Source: Moniliophthora roreri
Taxonomy: Eukaryota; Basidiomycota; Agaricomycetes; Agaricales; Marasmiaceae
Reading direction: 5' to 3'
Assembly (NCBI GenBank): GCA_001466705.2
Contig: LATX02000222.1
Span: 248,001-312,000 of the forward strand
Length of the DNA stretch: 64,000 bases
In this document: positions 24,308-35,574 of the stretch, in pieces
Layout of the letters: each line of letters opens with the position of its first letter
How positions within the stretch are numbered: position 1 is the first letter of the stretch
Program-made: the position numbers and the translations under genes
The notes under the pieces: model-generated
What the model saw: only the letters and a program-made list of their open reading frames with translations
Databases searched by the model: none
What the model was told of the DNA's origin: nothing

Positions 24308-25913
24308 ATGGCCAGCCAAGCCTCAACATCATCGGGAACAATGGACGAGAGAAGAAAAGAAGCCTTGAGAAGCTATAGAGAAGTGAGGCTCTTTCAATCA
24401 TACACTGCAGCTAACAAACAATTTCCTGTTTAGAAAATGAGAGCTCACGAAGTCAGCAGTGAAAGCCTCAAGAACCGTGAGCAATTGGTTGACTATCGCA
24501 CACCCTATATCTATACCTAACATCTTGCTAGTTCGATTCTCGCTTAAGGACCTGGAGAGAGACTATGAGAAGACAGAGGAAGACATCAAGGCGGTTCAGT
24601 CCGTAGGACAAATTATCGGCGAAGTAATGAAGCAGTTGGACGACGAACGCTGTAAGTCCATACGTCTCAAAGGAAACGAATTGGTACTCACGAGGTATAG
24701 TCATTGTCAAGGCTTCGTCTGGACCTAGATATGTCGTTTCATACCGACCAACATTACCTGTGGAGAAGTTGAAGAATGGCACTCGAGTTTCCCTCGATAT
24801 GACAACGTTGACAATCATGCGGATTTTGCCCCGGGAAGTTGACCCATTAGTATACAAGATGAGCTTGGAGGATCCAGGAGGTGCCTCGTTTGCTGGAATT
24901 GGTGGTTTGACCGAGCAAGTCCGAGAGTTGCGCGAGGTATGTTGCAGGCCATCTTTCAACATTATTTGACTCACCTCTGTTCAGATAATCGAATTACCTT
25001 TGATGAACCCAGAATTATTCCAGCGTGTAGGAATCAAACCACCGAAAGGTGTCCTTCTCTATGGACCACCCGGAACTGGGAAGACCCTTTTGGCACGAGC
25101 TGTTGCTGCTACCCTCAACACCAACTTCCTCAAGGTCGTGTCTTCTGCTATCGTTGATAAATACATCGGTGAAAGTGCACGAGTTGTCCGAGAAATGTTT
25201 GGGTATGCCAGGGATCATGAACCATGCGTTATTTTCATGGATGAAATCGATGCCATTGGGGGACGACGTTTCTCAGAGGGTACCAGTGCCGATCGTGAAA
25301 TTCAGCGTACCCTGATGGAGGTGAGTAGCGAGAGCACCCTCCTGTGATGTAGCTTACAGTATGGTATCAGTTACTGAACCAAATGGATGGTTTCGACTCC
25401 CTCGGCCGCACTAAACTCATCATGGCTACAAATCGACCGGATACCCTCGATCCAGCACTCCTTCGACCGGGTCGTCTTGATCGAAAAATCGAGATTCCTC
25501 TTCCTAATGAGCAAGCACGGCTGGAAATTCTTAAGATCCATGCTGCACCGGTCAACAAAGCAGACGACATCGACTACGAGGCTATCGTGAAGGTTCGCCC
25601 CTAGTCCTACTACCTTTCTCCTCGTACTTAATCTATACTAGTTGTCCGATGGGTTCAACGGTGCTGACTTGCGTAACGTGATAACGGAGGCAGGGATGTG
25701 TGCCATTCGCGACGATAGGTTAGTGAAATCTTGCATTTTTATATACCCTTGTTGACCATTCCTTCGCGCAGAGAGTACATTACACAAGAAGATCTAACAA
25801 AATCCGCACGGAAAGTTGGAGACGCCAAGAAGCACGAGAGTGAGTAAACTTTTTTTCTCCCTGATTGATTGGTCTGACTTATCGTTACAGCTAAGTTGGA
25901 GTATTCTGCATAA
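24308..25913 (+). CDS. rpt4: 26S proteasome regulatory ATPase subunit Rpt4 (PSMC6)
   Basis: AAA+ ATPase of the proteasome 19S base, unfolding substrates for the 20S core. [20 protein letters not shown] is followed by a coiled-coil ([19 protein letters not shown]). Next come the OB region ([16 protein letters not shown]) and the AAA domain: Walker A GPPGTGKT at about 25069-25092, pore loop KYIGE, Walker [15 protein letters not shown], sensor ATNRP and arginine finger LRPGRLDRK. It ends KLEYSA after a final intron at about 25842-25890. Eight short introns are needed; all junctions read GT-AG. Sequence blocks such as [18 protein letters not shown] are specific to Rpt4. An AATAAA-like signal follows at about 25963. 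Confidence 0.96.
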
Positions 25914-26329
25914 CTGGATCTTGTATTTTCCTTGTTCGTTATCATGCCTTCCAATATCGCTTAATAAATCTTTTTCTGGCGAGGCGGCGAGCGAAATGCA
26001 TGATCTTATTTCGACCATATCCTACTCATCTGCAGTAAATCAATGCTTGCTCTGCAAATACGCACGATGCTCCACGTGTCCAACACGTCCTGTAATCTAT
26101 GTCTATGTACTTGCGCCGAGTATACTTGCAGCCCGCACAGTGCAGGTTCCCACGCTGCTCTTCAAGTTCTCAAACTTATTTACATTCGTGCACCCCACAG
26201 CTTGTGGTATATCCAGGGCCCGAGATTATCGATTATCCCTTGCCTCTCTGTATCAAGTAGTGGTGGTGAGTCCGTTCATCATGGTTATGGTTGTGCTCTC
26301 GACTTGAAAACTGACAAGTTTGACAAAGA
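25914..26329. other. Intergenic region after Rpt4
   Basis: About 415 bases holding the Rpt4 3' flank (TTAATAAATC near 25960) and the promoter of the MYND-protein gene. The frame at 25816-26307 is a shadow with no domain. Confidence 0.5.
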
Positions 26330-28298
26330 ATGTCGGACTTCATTAATCGCTATCTCGCCGAAGCAGGCCAGCTTCATCCTTCACCGGGTCTAGCGCTTGT
26401 AAAACTCCGTCAACTAGGCACGCCACCGTCGTCCAAGGATGTCGACATATCGCACCCCACCTCTCAAATTAAATCTGCTCTGGAACTGTTGGCCTCGTTG
26501 GCCGACAAAGTAGAATGTCACAGCCGCAATGGAACGCGTACCAAGAGAGAGATCATTGAGTTGATCAAAAACTCCTGGACCTCTAGCCTTGGGCCTTGGA
26601 TCCACCTCTTCCTTGATGCATTTACAACTGCCCAGGCAGAACCGAAGACCACCCACGGCATCCGCTTTGTGGACTGGGTTTTGCTTACGCTGCCTTGCAT
26701 TTTGAAGTATGGCAAGTCCTGCGATAGCGACGAGTACCGGCGGCTTAGACGGATATCCCCTAATCTTCTCCGCCTGGTAGCACAAACATGGCTCCAAGTC
26801 ATCAACGCTTTTCACTATACGTGGTTTCATTGGATGGTGACTTTGAAATTGTTACTGGGTGAGGATCCAGATGCAGCGAGGAAGGATGCTGTTAAAACGG
26901 CGCGCACGTTAATAGGTGGTCCAGTCGGAGCAGAGCAAGCTGCATCTGAGTTCCTGAGACATGCGATACACAACCTCCCCACACTCTCCAGAGATGATTG
27001 CCTTGCCGTACATGGTTGTGTGATCCTAATTTGCGACTTCTTCAACCCCGACACACCATTGTATTTCCCTTTCCTTTCCAAAGGTGGTGTCCGGGTTCTC
27101 GTCAATTTGTTGTCGGCAACAATGTCCCAAGCCAAGATACACTCCCAAAATCCTGACAAACTCAGCGCCATATTCGCCATTGCACGAGCAACCGTTACCT
27201 TCCTCTGCCCCTCTCTTCAAGGCCCTCTCTGGGTCACGGACGCATTGGACGCCGGCCTTGTTAGAATCATGTTCAGAGCTCGGCGATTCCACTCATTGGG
27301 AGACGAGGATACCTACTCTACAGGCCTTTTCTTTTCCGGATTCGCAAATGCTTTACGTCTTGTGGAGTTATACATGCTGTATCCTTCGGTACGGCGTCGA
27401 TTTTTGAAGTCAGTTACGCAAGTCACTACATTAGGCTTGGAGGACAAATTGTACTCGATGTTCTCCAGGGAACATGTTCGGGAATTTCAAGTGGCCTGGG
27501 AAGATTGCAAGCGGAGGGCTCGAGCGCTTTGGTCCTACTATAAGGCGGTGACTTCGAATTGGCTGAGTTTTTGCAGTTATGATAGGGTCAGTCTAGTCAT
27601 TGATCTCCAAGGATGTCATTCCTACTTCTTCTGCAGTGCCTTATTACCGGTCGGGATCTCGAGAGAGGAGTCAAATGGCTACGCTGTTCATCCTGTTTAC
27701 AGCAAACATATTGCTCTGTCTCATGTGCAAGACAAGATTGGAAGTCAGGGCACCGTGAAACTTGTTCGTCGCTCAGTAAAGCTGCAAATGGTGATTTACA
27801 ACTTTGTAACTTGATACCGCCCTGCATCTCATATAGATTACCCTCACAGATCCAACTCAGTATCCTTCGAACATGGACAAAGCCTTTTTCTGTGCCATTA
27901 TCGACGATTATGTTGAAAAGAACGCTGAAATGATCTTCCACAAACAGTCCTTTTTTGTTCAAACTCATAACGAAAGGGGTGCCAGCGGTCCATCATGGTA
28001 CGAAAATTACAACCAAGGTATACTTGTCCTCGAATTCGATCAGATCGGTCTGAACGACATCTGGTCGCCCCGACGCGCTCGTATTGAGGACGTGGTTGTC
28101 GTAGCAGCCGATAAGCGAATTAAGGCGGATCCACAGTACTATGCAGACCTGACCAGGATCGCCACTACCGATGCAGGAAACATAGCAATTGTTGGATTTT
28201 TCCCAGGAAATGAAGGAGGGAGAGAAGCTGCGAAAGTTCACCCCATTTTTGATATCGTCGAGTTCCCCTGGGATCAGATGCCAATAGACTCGGATTGA
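26330..28298 (+). CDS. MYND-type zinc-finger protein, otherwise uncharacterised
   Basis: Three exons. The first (26330 to about 27589, starting MSDFINRYLAEAGQLH) encodes a long helical region of about 410 residues rich in Leu and Ala with no named domain. An intron to about 27639 joins it to the MYND finger: WLSFCSYDR|CLITGRDLERGVKWLRCSSC, then YCSVSCARQDWKSGHRETC. The Cys/His pattern CxxC...CxxxC...HxxxC is typical, except that the first pair is spaced C-x4-C. A second intron (about 27791-27849) leads to the C-terminal domain DPTQYPSNMDKAFFCAIIDDYVEKN...WDQMPIDSD. MYND fingers bind proline-rich peptides. In mushrooms many such proteins of unknown function exist. The role here is unknown. Confidence 0.82.
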
Positions 28299-29988
28299 GT
28301 GGTAAATGCATTAATCACATCCATGTGGAAAAGGTAGGCGCCAAAATTAGCCAACGCTTCTGCCTTCTTGAGTGATGGGTCTGACTTTTGTTTACAGCAG
28401 AGTGGGGTGTTCTGGAATCTGCATTAACCGTTTCTTGCATTTTTGTTCTCAGCTCGCTATTGTAGCCTCCAATAGCATGTCGCTTAATGACTGTTCTCCC
28501 TGGTACGAGGCAAATATGACCTTCTGCACTTCTCACTTCCGCACGCACATCGAGCGATCAATGGCATGTCACTCAGTGTAAGTTGCTGCTTCCATATGCC
28601 ACACACCGATCAGCAATGTTTCGTCACTGCTAGTGAGAGCAGGGCACGCGCCTCAACTAACGAAATACGCGTTTACTCTAAACGGAGGTTTGGCGGCATC
28701 TTCGCCTCTACAGCGGCGTTATGTACGCTCCGATCCTTCCACCCTCAATACCGACTGGCTGAATGATAGTGAGATAGGAGCTATACAAATCTAGTCGGAT
28801 GACTACAGTCCGTTTCTTTGGATATTCAAAAGCTGTTGCGAACGTAAAGCAAACGGCCCTTCGATATGCGATTAATGATGCGGATACGCAGGTTTTCAAT
28901 TAACTTCCATTCCTTGTCGGAGAGTATCTGAAATATAACGGGTGCGCTCTCGGAGAGAGCTCGTTTAGGGACAAAATCCTGTCAAAATATCCTACGTCTG
29001 TATCGGAGTCATCCTCAGGACGTATTGGAGGTATCGATACCAGATGCGCCACACAGAGGGAGAATCTTCGAATAATCTTGTCTCGTCTTATCTCTGCTTA
29101 AAGAACAGATAAGCGTAAGGAATTACTTCAAGGAGGCTCACTTCTTCTGTGTTTCTCCTCGCCCTTATGCGAAGGATAGTTCTTCCAAGACCATTAAAGC
29201 TGTGGAAGTTTGTTAAACGTCATCGGCTGCCACAACTACACGAGTTTCTCGGCCTTGGCAGGAATCAGTTCGAAGGTGGCTCGAGCAGCTGTAGTGTTGT
29301 CAACTAGTACTTCCATCTTGAGATGAAGTCATCAGCGAAAGCTTGGCTTCTGATAACTGTGGCATGAAACAGACGGGCCGGCTGCTACAACCCGGACCTT
29401 TGGTTCCTAACCATAGCAAAACGAGCACCCCAGTGCCGTTCCAATGACGAGAGCGGCTCACAATGGCTTGGAAGTCTTGTAAAACCTACATAGCCCAGCT
29501 TTACTCTCTGGGAGGTTAAAGAGGAAGGAAAATAAGCACCTGGACACTAGAGCGTAAAGATGAATAACGCCCTTAGCTTCAAACGATTCCGGGCCAACTT
29601 AATCAGTATGCGGGGAAAGTACACCTGTGAACTAGCAGGTTTTCCCGTTAATCTAGGTGTATCGCCCAGTTTTTGACGCGGCCAATAAGCAAGTACAAGC
29701 TTTTGCGTTCGTTACGAGCAGGACAAGGTACTCCATACACCGAGTCTGCGACAGGTCCAAAGAATGAGATCATATTGTATTGTAAGTCCTCTACTAAAAA
29801 TACAAAAAGCGGGAGAATGACAGAGTAGTGATCAGGAATACATCAAAGCAAAGACGCAAAATGTCAGAATACAATAAATTAAAGTATTTGCATCACTTGG
29901 CATAGTGCTCAGGACGCTCACTACGGAAACAAACATCATAAACGATATCATTTCGAGATACCCTTGGCCAAAAGAAACCACCGAGATA
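28299..29988. other. Gene-poor region, about 1.7 kb
   Basis: No supportable gene, RNA gene or transposon ends were found on either strand. The frames present are under 80 codons and lack splice-consistent partners. It separates the 3' ends of two convergent genes, so much of it is not needed as promoter. Confidence 0.55.
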
Positions 29989-32052
29989 TCATGTCAAATG
30001 ATTTATCAGTGCTCTGCGCTGTGAAGATAGGACACAGAGTGTTATAAAGGCACCAACCAGAAACCCAGTAACTGCACAGGAAATGGTGTCTTGCATCGTC
30101 CACGATGACAAGGTACCCTGCTCCCTGGAATGATCACCGTCATCCGCCTCCGCCGATGTTGATGCTGTTGAAGGGAAATAGTCCATGCCAATGATGCAAA
30201 ATGGCGATAAAGGAGATACTGTCTCTCCTATCGTGGATTTTGCTCGTGGAGACAAAGCTGTAAAGTAGCGCGACGATGATGTCACGGGTCCGTGCTCTGC
30301 ATCGTCGTGGATGGGGATAGATATTCGAAGTGGTGGCTGTGTGGCAAGTTGGTCAGAGTCTCCTTGGGTGTGAGAAGGTAGACCTGAGCGGATCGGCGGT
30401 GCGATATCGTCTGCTTGTGAAAAGCGGAGACTGGTAGGGGAAGGTGGCGCAGAGTGGGAGTGATCGTCGCTGATAGTGGGAGAGAATGACAGTCGCGTGG
30501 TTGGCGAAGTAGGCGCACTCATACTGAGTGGGAAATCTCCGCTCGATCTACGAGAAGAATTAGTAGAAGACGAAGAGTCTATTATATCATGCTGGTCTTC
30601 AAGGAACCTCGCTTTGGATAAATTGAACCTTATAGGTGACGGAGAATGGTAAGAAACCCCTGGGGACGGTGTCACTGGCGAGATCGGTGAGGAAGCACTG
30701 GAGGAAGAGTAGGCGGTTGGTGAGTGCGGGATCAATAACTTCAGTGGTGCCTTGCGATTGCGAGGAGAAATGGAGGACGAGGGCGATGGTATTATCACTT
30801 TCTCCAATGGATCGAATGCCGTGCGACATTCAACTACAGAAATTTCCACGTCTTTATCTTGAGCAGAGGCAAGAACAGGGAGATCGACCGTCACTGGCGT
30901 AATTTCGCTCCTCACAATGATTCTCGCCTGTTCCCGAACAACATCCTCCAGATTTACCACTGTCCGCTGGAGTTTTTCTACCTCAGAATCTGTCACAATT
31001 TTGGAGTGGGTAGTCCGGTGGTTTAGTGATCGCACTTCCTCGGCCAAAAGCAATATTAGCCCTTTGATAACGCCCTGCATCTCGGAGTAGTCCCTAGAAC
31101 CGCTCTGTTCCGGCCAATGAGCGATAATTCCAGCTAGTTCCCGAGTCTTTGCAAGAGCAAAGTCGAACCGGGCATTGTCGTCCTCCAGGATCATCTCGTG
31201 AAACCATGGATGCAGGAGTGTCATGGCTAGCCGCACCGACCCAACAGTGAGGTCCCGCATGCGTGTGTGGAAGGGAAGCCGTAGAAAACGGGACTGCAGG
31301 TCAAGGCAGAACTTTCTGTATGTGGCCTTCTTGCTATCATTGAAATCCCACACCAACGCCGAGAGATTGTTGTTGTCACCGATTGGCCTTGGGGGTCTTG
31401 ACTTCAGGAAATAGGATGGTAGACTCCGAATAATGGAGAGCAGTGGTATGGACGCCATTACCGCTGAACGCGGAATGAAGCCGTGCACGAGGACGGATTG
31501 CGATTCTTGCGCAAAACGGTACCAGCGCCAGTGATGCGCATGTTGCCTGGTGAAAAAAGGTCCATTAGACGCATTAGGGATCTAAAATGAGACGGACTTT
31601 TGTAACGGTTTCTTCCTCAGCAGCTGTATAGCCGTGACTGCCCTTCCACAAAGAGCTGAGGCATCGATGATGGCTATCTCTACATCATGTTTCACCCCAG
31701 TATTGTAGCGCCGCATAGCGTCCCATAAGGACCATGCAAAGTTGAAAGATGTTGAGATGAAAGGGGATGTGCTCCGGGTCTCCCAATCCAAATGCCTCAC
31801 ACAGTCTTCGTAAGTCGCTACATCGAGTACCGAGCCTGCTGGTCCATGTATCCTAGACATGACTGGAGTTTTGGGCGCGAATTTTGCATCGAATTGAGCA
31901 CCGATGAAGAAGATCGAGTCGTCATTGTGCGGGGAGCGAGTCCTGGGAGTGTAGACGCGAAAAAGGAAAGGATGATATCGAACGATGGTGTCGAAGTTGA
32001 CGTCGGGCCCAAAGCCATGTTGAGGTAGGAAGCGAGAAATTTCTTCGGCCAT
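29989..32052 (-). CDS. Two-exon protein: DUF7587-like N-terminal domain, disordered middle, C-terminal membrane anchor
   Basis: Two reading frames that look separate join over a 51-base intron (31547-31597; GTCCGT...CACCAG). Exons of 455 and 1558 bases give exactly 670 residues plus stop. The N-terminal part (FLFRVYTPRTRSP, FFIGAQFD, YEDCVRHLDWETRSTSPFIS, DVEIAIIDASAL, then across the junction QSVLVHGFIPRSAV) resembles the fungal DUF7587 family; that match is from memory of its pattern. Residues about 150-300 are helical (LLLAEEVRSLNHRTTHSKIV; EVEKLQRTVVNLEDVVREQA, coiled-coil-like). The middle is Ser/Pro-rich. A hydrophobic segment (ISCAVTGFLVGAFITLCVL) lies 13 residues from the end, as in tail-anchored proteins. 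Start 32052 is preferred over 32097 because a TATA-like box lies only 16 bases before the latter. Function unknown. Confidence 0.72.
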
Positions 32053-32112
32053 TTTCCAATCTGCAGAATGAATGTGAAGCTGGAAAAAAAAGTTCATTTG
32101 GACGACTACGGA

Positions 32113-32122
32113 CCTTTTTATC
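32113..32122 (-). promoter_or_regulatory. TATA-like box of the 670-residue protein gene
   Basis: On the minus strand GATAAAAAGG lies here, about 61 bases before the ATG at 32052 and 16 bases before the in-frame ATG at 32097. Usual TATA-to-start-site spacing would put transcription start near 32085-32090, favouring translation from 32052. Confidence 0.4.
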
Positions 32123-33345
32123 TAGTGACGACCTCGTGTAGTCCGAGTGTTTAGCTACATCAAAACACGCCGAAAACATGTTTTTGGGCCGCAAACCGCA
32201 GCCTGACCGTGCGTCTCTACTGCTCCTCTTCATTCATCTACTCAATGCCGTGCTAACACATCTCAACCACTGCCTGAGAGATGGATCAATGACAGTGAAG
32301 TTGACTCTGAGTAGGATTACTCACCTGGATGAACCCTGGCTGCATGCAAAGCAGTGACCGTCCTGGTAATTTATAGCAAAATGAAGGGATATTGGAGGTC
32401 CCGAGTTCAGTGGGATGTCGACGGGTAGCAGGATCATGGACGAGAATGAAAGGCCTCGAAGATGAGTCGTTGCCAGTTTTTCCGGCGGTTAATGTGCGCT
32501 TATTTAAATGCAAGCCCAAGTTTACCCACGCTTCTCTCTTGAACGCTTTGGCTTCACCAACTCACTCAGAGTCCATCTCGACATATAAATCAAGGGTCAA
32601 CTGGTACCTCTATTGTGCTTTTCGGCGTACGTTTAGCCATTCTGGCCACTCGATACACTCATGTGCCGTGGCTCACAAAAGAGCCTCACTTGGCTTTCTG
32701 TACACAGAAAACATCTTTTGATTCGTCGAGATCAAATTTACTCACTCAAATCCCTCATTGTACCTCGGAGTTGCCCCTCTCTCTCTCAATGCTCGGTTTT
32801 ATTCAAATGCCATGATTTAATTGTCTCGGATGCAGGGGAAGGAGTCTGCGATTTTTTTTCCATTGCCGTGAACCATTTCAAGGTTGCCACGAGATTATCG
32901 GGCTACAGTACTGCGGGGTGCTCGTTCAAGTTTTGCAAAAGCTCCTCCGGCTTGGCAAAACTCAGGACGCGATTTGTACTACTTCGAACTTTGAACCCCA
33001 AATTTTCAAGAAATTAGCTCTCCGCCGTGTAAGCGCTTGGCATCCGATAAGCATGGCACGGACTGTCACTGACTGGATCAGATGGTTCGGACACAACTGG
33101 AGTTACTTCGAGGACGCCAAGACCAAGAAATCGACATGTACACATTCACTTCGACACTGAATAGTTGTCGACGCCCCGGGGTGTCAGCGTAGTGAAAGGC
33201 TGGGCACCGCCGATGCGAGCAAGCTTGCTGTCTCCGAGTCTCCGCACAGCCCAATCATGAAGCATTGATCAATCCTTCCTGCATAAGAAATTCTCGATCT
33301 CTCGGCGTTCAATACGCAGTTCAAATTGCAGCCAGTACGCAATCG

Positions 33346-33361
33346 ATTATTATTATTATTA
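33346..33361. repeat. ATT trinucleotide microsatellite
   Basis: About five ATT units in a row, in non-coding DNA. Confidence 0.8.
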
Positions 33362-33900
33362 CTCATAGTACAATTTACATAGCTTGGCTCAAGATAAACA
33401 AGCGTCGGATTTCTACTCGATGAGGGCGCCGCTGCTCTTTGAGTCTTTCAGCCGCTTGATTTTGTCTACCTACCTATCATACGGTTGTCTATGCCACACG
33501 GGACTTGTGGTTCAATTGAAAGTCACTTTTGACATGCTTTTCACCGGGGTTCAGATTGACAGACACGGGCGTTGTAAATCTGAGGATAATCTCCAGCCAG
33601 GATTTGGTGTGGCGCAAGCGAGAGTTACTGAGAGGTACAAAATTGAGGGATAAAATTAGATGGAAGTGAGCTATGGATTCATAATGAAACTATTTGACGT
33701 TGTGGCCGGCGTATGAGACCAAGTGCTAAGTGTAAGACATGTTAAACACGGTCTCCGACTCTTCATGTCAAAGATAGATAGTCAGTATTTCTGTGCCACC
33801 GATAAACACTCAAATGAATTTTTAATAAAATAGAATGAAATGGAGTTGGGAAGAGTGGCTATCGAAATATGCCAATATCTCTGAAGGCTTGGGAGGAGGC

Positions 33901-33931
33901 GAGCAACGAGCAACGAGCAACGAGCAACGAG
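33901..33931. repeat. Perfect 7-base tandem repeat (GAGCAAC x4.4)
   Basis: Four exact copies of GAGCAAC plus GAG. Too short and without spacers, so not a CRISPR array; a minisatellite-like slippage tract. Confidence 0.9.
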
Positions 33932-34557
33932 GTTTGATAGGGCGCGCCTCGGAGTGGAGACGACAGTGAGACAGAAAAACCAACGCTAGCTCACGCTGTC
34001 AGGTAGATAGAGACGTCTTCAAGAAAGTATCTTATTTTCATGTCAAGCGCGACCCCACTAACAGACACCTCTGCCACAGAAAATCCACTGTTAATGTCAG
34101 AAAAGGTTCAACATACCCACTCAGACCCGAGTCCGCGGCACTCTGCAGCGTAATACTATCCATCTCATGCCTCTGTCAATTTATAGCTCCCATCGAGCCA
34201 CATCTGAGCTTGGCAGGTAGATCATCAATAATTCGAATATCCCAGAAAACAAAATACCTTCGCTATGTCCTCACAAACTCCGCACCGAGCACACGTCTAG
34301 CTAGAGATCAGCATCCCTGTATGCGGAAATACCATTGTCTTGGCCAATGTCATCAGAAACCGGCAAAAAAAGATCTCCCGTCTTAATCTGCCGTTAATGG
34401 AAACGAGGAGTATTGCTGATGGTTCGCCCCTCGTCCGAGCGTGTAGAAATTCTCGGACAAACACGTATAAGAATAGGGTCATCAGGCTAACAACCCATTA
34501 TCCACGTTAGATGATAAAAGGCTGAGTCCTCCTTAGCATCTCATCACGGTTGTCAAC

Positions 34558-35191
34558 ATGCGCCCTTCACTCAGCACCATCCGCCAGAGGTCCTTGTCTC
34601 GTTCCCTCACAACTACCTCTGCAGCCAAACAACCATTGTCTGCTGCGGCTGCATCCTTAGACACCATTCCCGTAGAGCTCTCGGAGTCAATTACCATTCC
34701 TCGCATCGCAGACATTTTTGACGTGTCTCCCCGACTGGGCGACGCTGGACGCGAGCTCTCACGGCAAGGACAGATGGCCTCAAAACCCAAAGTTGTGTCA
34801 GCACGAAGGCATGAGGCTACTGCATCCACTGCCAGTCCGTTTTCGCTCCCGGCCCCAGTGTTTTTTGACGGACCCGCCCGTCCTCCCGGGGCATCACCTG
34901 TGTGGCCCAGATACATATCATCATCGTCAAGTCCCCACCGACACAGCAGCTCCATATTGTCGTCAATCTCGATGGGAGAACCTAGCATAGAGGTCTTCGA
35001 CGGCCCGTCGAGAATCACCCGATACCAGCATCCGAAGACTCCTGGTAGAAAGCAAAAGGTACAGGGTCATAATAAAGTGGCGTAACACGCTTTGACCAAC
35101 AATTCACTTGCAGGGTGTCAGCCTCTCGACCTTAGCAATCGGTGCTGCAACAGCAGTCGGGGGCGCCGTTATGCTCGGCACAGACCAGTAA
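34558..35191 (+). CDS. Small basidiomycete protein of unknown function with presequence-like N-terminus
   Basis: Start MRPSLSTIRQRSLSRSLTTTSAAK is rich in Arg and Ser with no acidic residues, as in mitochondrial presequences. The long first exon runs to about 35056 (...HPKTPGRKQK). A GT-AG intron to about 35114 joins GVSLSTLAIGAATAVGGAVML, a short Gly/Ala-rich hydrophobic segment, ending GTDQ. The middle is Ser/Pro-rich and probably disordered (ISSSSSPHRHSSSILSS). Total about 190 residues. No family recognised. The clean intron and hydrophobic C-terminus argue for a real gene, possibly an organelle membrane protein. That location is inference. Confidence 0.6.
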
Positions 35192-35574
35192 TTTGGTCGC
35201 CCTATACCATCTAGACTAGAACTCCGGGGGTGGGTGGCATGAAGTCCTTTTTTCTCACCATTGACTGACTTTTAGCGCTCAGGAACCGTGACACGCGCTT
35301 CACTGGAGGCTAATCCTCGCCGTTATCATTCGACTCTATCCGACAAGCATCAGAACGAAAATTTGGCGATGTGAAGAAAGAGGAGGCAGGCCCTCTGAAT
35401 GTATCAATATTGTAACGTGGTAACGTCTGATGTTGTAACAGTACCGATAGAGTCGAAACTTTGATGTTTCTTGGCATGAATCGGTCCCCGAAGATATCTC
35501 GAGCTTCATCATTCCATAATCATCGGTGTGCGACGAAAACTCTTGGCAGCCCCTCGCACCCAACAATGTTCACA
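35192..35574. other. Convergent intergenic region
   Basis: About 380 bases between the stop codons of the small protein gene (+) and the F-box gene (-). No gene seen. Confidence 0.5.

Larger units (their letters stand above)
32123..34557. other. Gene-poor region, about 2.4 kb, with simple repeats
   Basis: No gene supported. Frames at 32392-33160 and 33384-33653 lack any domain or consistent splice joins. It contains an ATT microsatellite at 33346-33361 and four tandem GAGCAAC units at 33901-33931. Composition is AT-richer than the genes around it. Confidence 0.55.

Noticed and set aside
32083..32097. ATG at 32097 as the start of the DUF7587-like protein
   Set aside because: It lies only 16 bases after a TATA-like box and precedes two acceptor-like CAG sites; ATG 32052 fits better, though this is not settled.
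32392..33160. Possible gene in the plus-strand frames between 32.4 and 33.2 kb
   Set aside because: Several overlapping 60-118 codon frames, no consistent splice joins and no recognised motif.
33901..33931. CRISPR-like repeat
   Set aside because: Seven-base units with no spacers in a eukaryotic genome; a simple tandem repeat.
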